In this document: piece by piece, positions 20,640-25,535 of the stretch
How positions within the stretch are numbered: the first letter of the stretch is position 1
Layout of the letters: each line of letters begins with the position of its first letter
Assembly (NCBI GenBank): GCA_003254885.1
Contig: QANT01003083.1
Span: 1-25,535, forward strand
Source: Purshia tridentata
Taxonomy: Eukaryota; Streptophyta; Magnoliopsida; Rosales; Rosaceae
Direction of reading: 5' to 3'
Length of the DNA stretch: 25,535 nt
Program-made: the position numbers and the translations under genes
Notes under the pieces: generated by a model
What the model saw: only the letters and a program-made list of their open reading frames with translations
What the model was told of the DNA's origin: nothing
Database searches by the model: none

Positions 20640-23600
20640 TTAAGAAATTCCAATGGTCTTCCCCAGCAACCAGAGAATCAATGAAAACTCAAGCATAAAT
20701 AGGGTGTGGAGTGTAGTTCTGTCCAGTATAAACCCAAAAATGGTAATGCCAGCTCTATTATTCTCAAAATATGTCACTGCAACAACCAATATTAAATATC
20801 ATCAAAATAATTAAGTAGTACAACAAGTAATGCGTAATTAAGAGTTCATTGCTAATAACCAACTAAGAGTATTTGGTTGCTTATCATGTATATGAAATGT
20901 GCCAAATTAAGAGTTGATTACTAATGACCAAATAGTAATTACAGTAAGATTGTACTTTAACTATAAGTACCAATTAATTATTATTGTTATTTTATTATCC
21001 ATGAATTTGCAAAAATCCCCCCAAAAAATGAGTTTTCAGTCATAAACCTGGAGAAAATTTCAAAAGAAAAAAAAAAAAACCTAGAGAAAATTTCTCTCCA
21101 GTTGGGTGATCCATGTGCCAAAATGACGCTATTTGACCAGTCGAATTCATCCTCTTTTTCTTTATTTTTTTTTTCAATTTTTAAAATTTTTTTATGTTGT
21201 GTTTATAATTTATTAAGAATTATTAGGTTTCTTAGAGTATAGATCCGTATCATTGAGGGGAGTGACATGGATTTTATTCTTACCAAGTTACAAATAGGAG
21301 GTTTACTTTACTCTAGTAGGGTTTACTATAGATTCAGAGGTTTAGGGTTTAGTATTTAAGATACAGGGCTTTAGGACTAAATCCTTGAGAGTTAAAATCC
21401 AAAATTTATTACTTTTTTTTTCTTAACAAGCAATTCCTTATATAAGTTATCATTCATCAACATATGCAAATTGTGATTCGTTAAAGAGGGAATGACTTCT
21501 TACATATCAGTGGCCAAACATTGTTCTTTTAAATTAACTAATAAGAGTGGTTGACTTACCTAGAGCTTGTCTTTTTTGGAAAGAGATGGTAGTATATGCA
21601 TATGATGCTACGAGCTTGGTGTTCTCCAAATCATCATCTTCATCACTAGCCAAATCAGAGTCGTCTGATTCTCCACCATCGGTACCACCAGGAAACATTC
21701 GGCTATTGCCAGTGGTCAGAGTCGTTGGAGAATCACCATTGACTGCATCAAATGATTCTATTGTGGCACAAACATGCCACTTAGTAGCAAGACAAGTAAC
21801 TGCTTGAGCTTTGTGTGTGATTTTAGTTGCACTGCGCAGTAAAATGAGGACCCCAGTGACCAATGTTATGGAGCATAGCTGTACCAAAAATGAATCATCA
21901 TTACTTACTAAGATTGATTTTATTTTTAGAAAAATAATAGAGAAAATTTCATATCTTTTGTATAGAGGGGTAGAATTATACCTCAAAGAATATTGGGTTA
22001 AACATTTAGATGGTGTTAAAGGGTTTCCTTTTTAGTATAATTTATCTAGCTTGATCCAAATCAATGGAAAAAAAACAAGGAGTGCTTGGGTTCTCAAACA
22101 AAAAGAAACCTAAATTCTAGAAGAAATCATTGATTATCAATTTTCAAAAGAGTCAATTTGCTTAAGCTAAGAAGTGGCAAATGGGAAAGAAGGCATACCG
22201 CAAGTTCTCCAGCTCTAAAAATTTGAAGATCAGTAGTGGCCCCAGACCTGGTGGTGATGAGCAACAAAGCAAATTGGCTCCCTGTGACCAAAATCAACGA
22301 CCACAATATGAATCCACGGAACCTGTGGCTTATGATCCTCAGGTGCCTCCGGATCCTAAGGTGCTCAGACAACACTGACCCCACATCAGACTCCACTTGG
22401 AACACTGTGGCAAAGTCTTGTAGCCGTAGGATCTGGAGGTAGCAGATCAGACGGAACAGAACACACATGAGGAAAAACACGGTCGTACGGTAAAGCCATG
22501 AGAACAGCTCCAGTATGCATGCTACTGTGTAGCTCATGTAAACATTGCCCAGGAAAGGCATTTGGGAGACTCCAGATGCATACCACCATATCTTATATAC
22601 AATCTCGGCAACAAAGCATGGTAAGACAAAGATGGAGAGAATCTTCAATGATCTCTAAAAGAAAATAAAGATAACTAAATTAGACTCAGGAATAGGAATA
22701 AAAACCCAAATATCGTTATACAATTCATTGTAATAGTAGATTTAATGTGTTTCCACAAGTGAGGTTTCTATTTTTTTTTTTTTTTTAACTATCTAGCTAC
22801 ATTCGTTGTATACAATGGGTCACCCACATCTAGTAAGGATATTATGATAAGTTTATACTCACTCACTTTCTATATCTCGCACATTCTACTTTTTTCTCAC
22901 CCTATTATAACGCTAGACATGTAATGTTTAATGCTTCTAGTAGTCTTTAAAATGTTAACTAGCTATTTATGAATACATATAATATTCCTTCAAATGTCCA
23001 TGAATCTGGACAATTATGTTTGAAATCTTCCAGCCTACGAGGCAACGACATTCCTTGGTCACATTTAACTCTTCAACTACAACCTACCATATAAGTTCTT
23101 CTTGTCCAAATATAAGGTAAATGAGTTTGGTGCTCCTATATGTGCTGTTACTAAGAATTTGGGTTTCTCTAATGTGCTTAGAGTTTTAAAACCAAAGCTC
23201 TTTGTGAAAGACTTGTCCAAACAACTTAGCATGGGATCAAGAAATTACACTTTGAGATCAAATCCAAACTACACATAAATATTTTGAATTATCACATTTC
23301 AATACCTCGGTATATTTATTCATTGATTCAGATATTAATTGAGAGACAAATTCTACAGCAGGTGCCTGTCAATCACATTACTAACATGAAAGTTTGGTGC
23401 CTGGATTTTTGTACTGGTGTGGCAAATCATGAATTTTGTGTTAAGCAACTACTAGATCCCATAAGTTATATTATGCTAACTCACTAGCTAATATTGTCCC
23501 TCACGTGCAACCTCATCCTACTCGTTGAACTAGAGCTCTGATACTAATCACTGGACCCAATTCTCAAATGGAAGTCTAACTTTTCCTTTTATTTATTGCA

Positions 23601-24320
23601 GGCTTACACTTTGTTCAAACGCAACAAAGTGTGAATTTGGCTGATAAAAGTCGAACTTGTAGCTTGATTATTATGGGTGAAATTTTCTGGAGTTCTGCAT
23701 CATAATTCAACTTTATACTTTTCATAATGAAAATGAAAATTCATCCACAAATTCAATTTCTTAAAACCACCCAATGCAATTCACATATCCAATGATCTTT
23801 AAGCTATCATTCTAAACACAATTTCACAAAATACCCATTAAGAATAAATCCATAATTGATCAAACAGAACTAAAATCAAATCAAAATATTAATTTAAACT
23901 CACATTGAGCTGTTGTGTGTATCCTTTCCTGACTGTCTCGCTCTCAACATAAAGCTTATCGAAGAACAAGAACCTCCGGAGCCCAAACTTCCTCACAAAC
24001 CACGAGAGGCACAGAAACGACACCGTCGCGACACTGCTCAAAGACAGCTGCACAACGCTGTCGTACGGCCTCTGGTGCTTGCCATCACACGTGGCGCAGG
24101 TAAACACGAAATGGGATATGACTGGAACCACAATCGTAAACAGGACGAAAATGAACCAAGACAGGCACGCTCTCAAGGTGTTCGATTGGTCCACACACAT
24201 CCACCGAACGTACGATCGGAAGCTCTTCAACTCGTCCTGTCCGTGCGAAACGCAGCGTCCTAGCTTGTTGTTGTCGTGGTGGTTGCGTTTTATGAAGGCC
24301 TCTCTGCCATCGTCTGCCAT
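20640..24320 (-). CDS. DUF3537 multi-pass membrane protein (plant gustatory-receptor-like family)
   Basis: Four exons, 24320-23904, 22654-22199, 21878-21560 and 20776-20640, join in frame to 442 aa with GT-AG introns in phases 0, 0 and 1. It matches the plant DUF3537 family. Hydrophobic segments lie at about 51-73, 89-109, 143-165, 177-214 (probably two), 253-274, 292-307 and 405-438. A Ser/Asp/Glu-rich loop (about 355-376) precedes the last membrane part. Family blocks include SLKILSIFVLPCFVAEIVYK at 141-160, SATKITHKAQAV at 306-317, and TYFENNRAGITIFGFILDRT at 399-418. Members have been annotated as ligand-gated-channel-like. Structure-based work has proposed that they share ancestry with insect gustatory and odorant receptors; their plant role is largely unknown, and ligand and channel activity cannot be read here. 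Met at 24320 is the start because the typical N-terminal hydrophilic region follows it. Confidence 0.93.
20777..21559 (-). other. Last intron of the DUF3537 gene
   Basis: A 783-bp AT-rich intron splitting the codon for Val398. It holds a pair of imperfect ~29-bp direct repeats at 20835-20862 and 20904-20932 and several poly-A/T tracts. No bounded transposon was recognised. Confidence 0.55.
22655..23903 (-). other. Long first intron of the DUF3537 gene
   Basis: This 1249-bp intron has donor GTGAGT and acceptor TTTTAG. On the plus strand, around 23530-23560, it includes AGAGCTCTGATACTAATCAC. A similar phrase is frequent in plant retroelement debris, so part of the intron may be an old insertion. 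The 67-codon open frame at 23284-23487 has no recognisable protein. No intact element was found. Confidence 0.5.
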
Positions 24321-25100
24321 GGTGCGGTTCGGTCGGTGTTTTTGTTGGGGTTGGATTTTTGGGAGAGTTTGGAAAGAAGAAGAAGAACATGATGTTGTTG
24401 GTTTGGGAGTGTTTTTGGTTTGGAGTTAAAAATAGAAAGAGTTGCAGAGAAATGTGGAGGAAGCAATTTGATTACTGGATCTGAGTGAGGAATGTTTGGG
24501 TCGATTTTAGATTCCAGAATCTTATCAACGTGCCTGCCTTCTGATCTCGATCGTTGAAAGCAATGACTACGAGATTTGGTATGCATATCCAGCGGTCACC
24601 CTTTTTTGACCTCTCACAACTGTTTCATATGAGGTGGCGGTTAATATACCGGACTATACCAAACTGGCGCAATTCAGCCAATATCGAGTCTATTTCATCA
24701 CAATTATAGTAATTTTCATTTTTTTTGGTGCCATATGCTCATGGAATGATAGAACAAAAAGTCTAAAAAGAAGAATGGTTGTTTGCAAAGATAAAGAAAA
24801 ATAGGTAAAACTAAAGCAATCATATTTATTCTTTCAAATTTTCTCAGGAGAGTTATAGGTTATTCAATTTGATTTTGGTAATTAAAATTTGTTAATGATA
24901 CAATCACTTGTCTCTTATTCAATTTTGAATTATTGATATTGTTAAATTATTACTTTTGGTGTAACCGAGATACTGACATCTAGCGTAACCAATATATATA
25001 TCAGCATCTTTTTTTAAACCTCCTAATTACCAAAAAAATTTTCTAAGCCCCCACCCATTTAGAAACTCTCTCAAAACTCCTTAAAATTTATAATGCCTCT
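24321..25100. other. Upstream region of the DUF3537 gene
   Basis: The leader and promoter of the DUF3537 gene lie immediately right of 24320. A TATTTTTAA-like sequence on the minus strand, at about 24427-24435 and roughly 110 bases before the start codon, could be a TATA element; this is weak. The rest is AT-rich with no gene seen. Confidence 0.4.
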
Positions 25101-25535
25101 TTTACCATTCTGACACGTTCTGACGTGTGTGCTGAAGCATTCTGACGCGGACTGACGCGCGCCCAATGTAACTGTATTTTAATATAGTTACACTTCAATA
25201 TAGTTACACTATCATTGAAATTGAAATTGAAATTTTTAAAAATAGTTACATTGAAACTCAATTTCAGAAATACAATTATACTAAAAATAACTACAAATAA
25301 TTACACTATTATTTTTCAACAAAAAAAAACTTGCAAGCCCATAAAAAAAAAATTACACATTCACTAAAAAACAGCTACACCTTCACTAAACAAATAGTTA
25401 CACCTTCACTAAAAAATAATTACAGCATTATGCTTTCAGTGAGAAGAAAATATAATTATACCATTACAATAAAAATAATAGTCCGTAATTTAAAACCCTT
25501 TAGCCATTCAAAAACTTGAATTCAGTTTCACAATT
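25101..25535. repeat. Degenerate tandem repeats
   Basis: Two repeat types lie side by side. At about 25108-25160 there are four copies of (T)CTGAC(A/G)CG-like units in a locally GC-rich patch. From about 25190 to 25425 there are many copies of AGTTACAC or ATTACAC, the last ones in a ~23-bp array (TTACACCTTCACTAAA at about 25350-25425). The repeats probably continue past the window edge. Their class is unknown. Confidence 0.55.

Noticed and set aside
22127..22378. Small open frames overlapping exon 2 of the DUF3537 gene
   Set aside because: The plus-strand ones are antisense shadows, and the extension past 22199 on the minus strand is intron read-through.
23284..23487. 67-codon open frame in the first DUF3537 intron
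   Set aside because: No recognisable domain, AT-rich and unsupported by splice signals; treated as chance or repeat debris.
23913..24429. Two 116-codon plus-strand open frames
   Set aside because: They lie opposite exon 1 and the leader of the DUF3537 gene and have no recognisable motifs.
1..25535. CRISPR arrays, bacterial operons or phage-like systems
   Set aside because: The window is plant nuclear DNA with spliced genes; no regularly spaced direct repeats of the CRISPR kind are present.

Overview
The window is nuclear DNA of a flowering plant, almost certainly a eudicot. Its genes are intron-rich, with AT-rich GT-AG introns (one GC-AG exception), long AT-rich intergenic DNA and several small non-autonomous transposons. 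Every protein is of a plant family type. The genus cannot be fixed from the sequence alone.

Six protein-coding genes could be assembled exon by exon, and all reading frames close exactly across the splice sites. (1) 3231-497, minus: a 624-aa chimera of a retroelement-type RNase H domain, an acidic EEV-repeat linker, a MATH (TRAF-like) domain and a C-terminal coiled coil. (2) 6533-4473, minus: a 108-aa mitochondrial pyruvate carrier subunit of the MPC2 type (plant MPC3/MPC4). (3) 8765-10263, plus: a 352-aa secreted GDSL esterase/lipase. (4) 11428-10741, minus: a 100-aa SWIB/MDM2-domain protein with a 5'-UTR intron. (5) 19552-14121, minus: a 16-exon, 545-aa EH-domain dynamin-like ATPase (EHD1 type). 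(6) 24320-20640, minus: a 442-aa DUF3537 multi-pass membrane protein, the plant family proposed to be related to insect gustatory receptors.

The DNA between and within genes holds recognisable mobile-element remains. The clearest is a 374-bp foldback Mutator-type MITE at 13082-13455 with a perfect 9-bp target-site duplication. There is also a ~385-bp inverted repeat at about 7300-7686, a tRNA-like SINE remnant in intron 1 of the GDSL gene, hAT-like CACAG repeats at the left edge, and degenerate tandem repeats at the right edge.

The six genes do not form a pathway; this is an ordinary gene-rich chromosomal segment. The most notable item is the RNase H-MATH-coiled-coil fusion. Its RNase H catalytic acidic residues are all present and both domains lie in one uninterrupted exon, so it looks like a domesticated retroelement domain joined to a protein of the RTM3-like MATH class. 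The EHD and DUF3537 genes being neighbours agrees with my recollection of the Arabidopsis gene order, which suggests an old conserved block.
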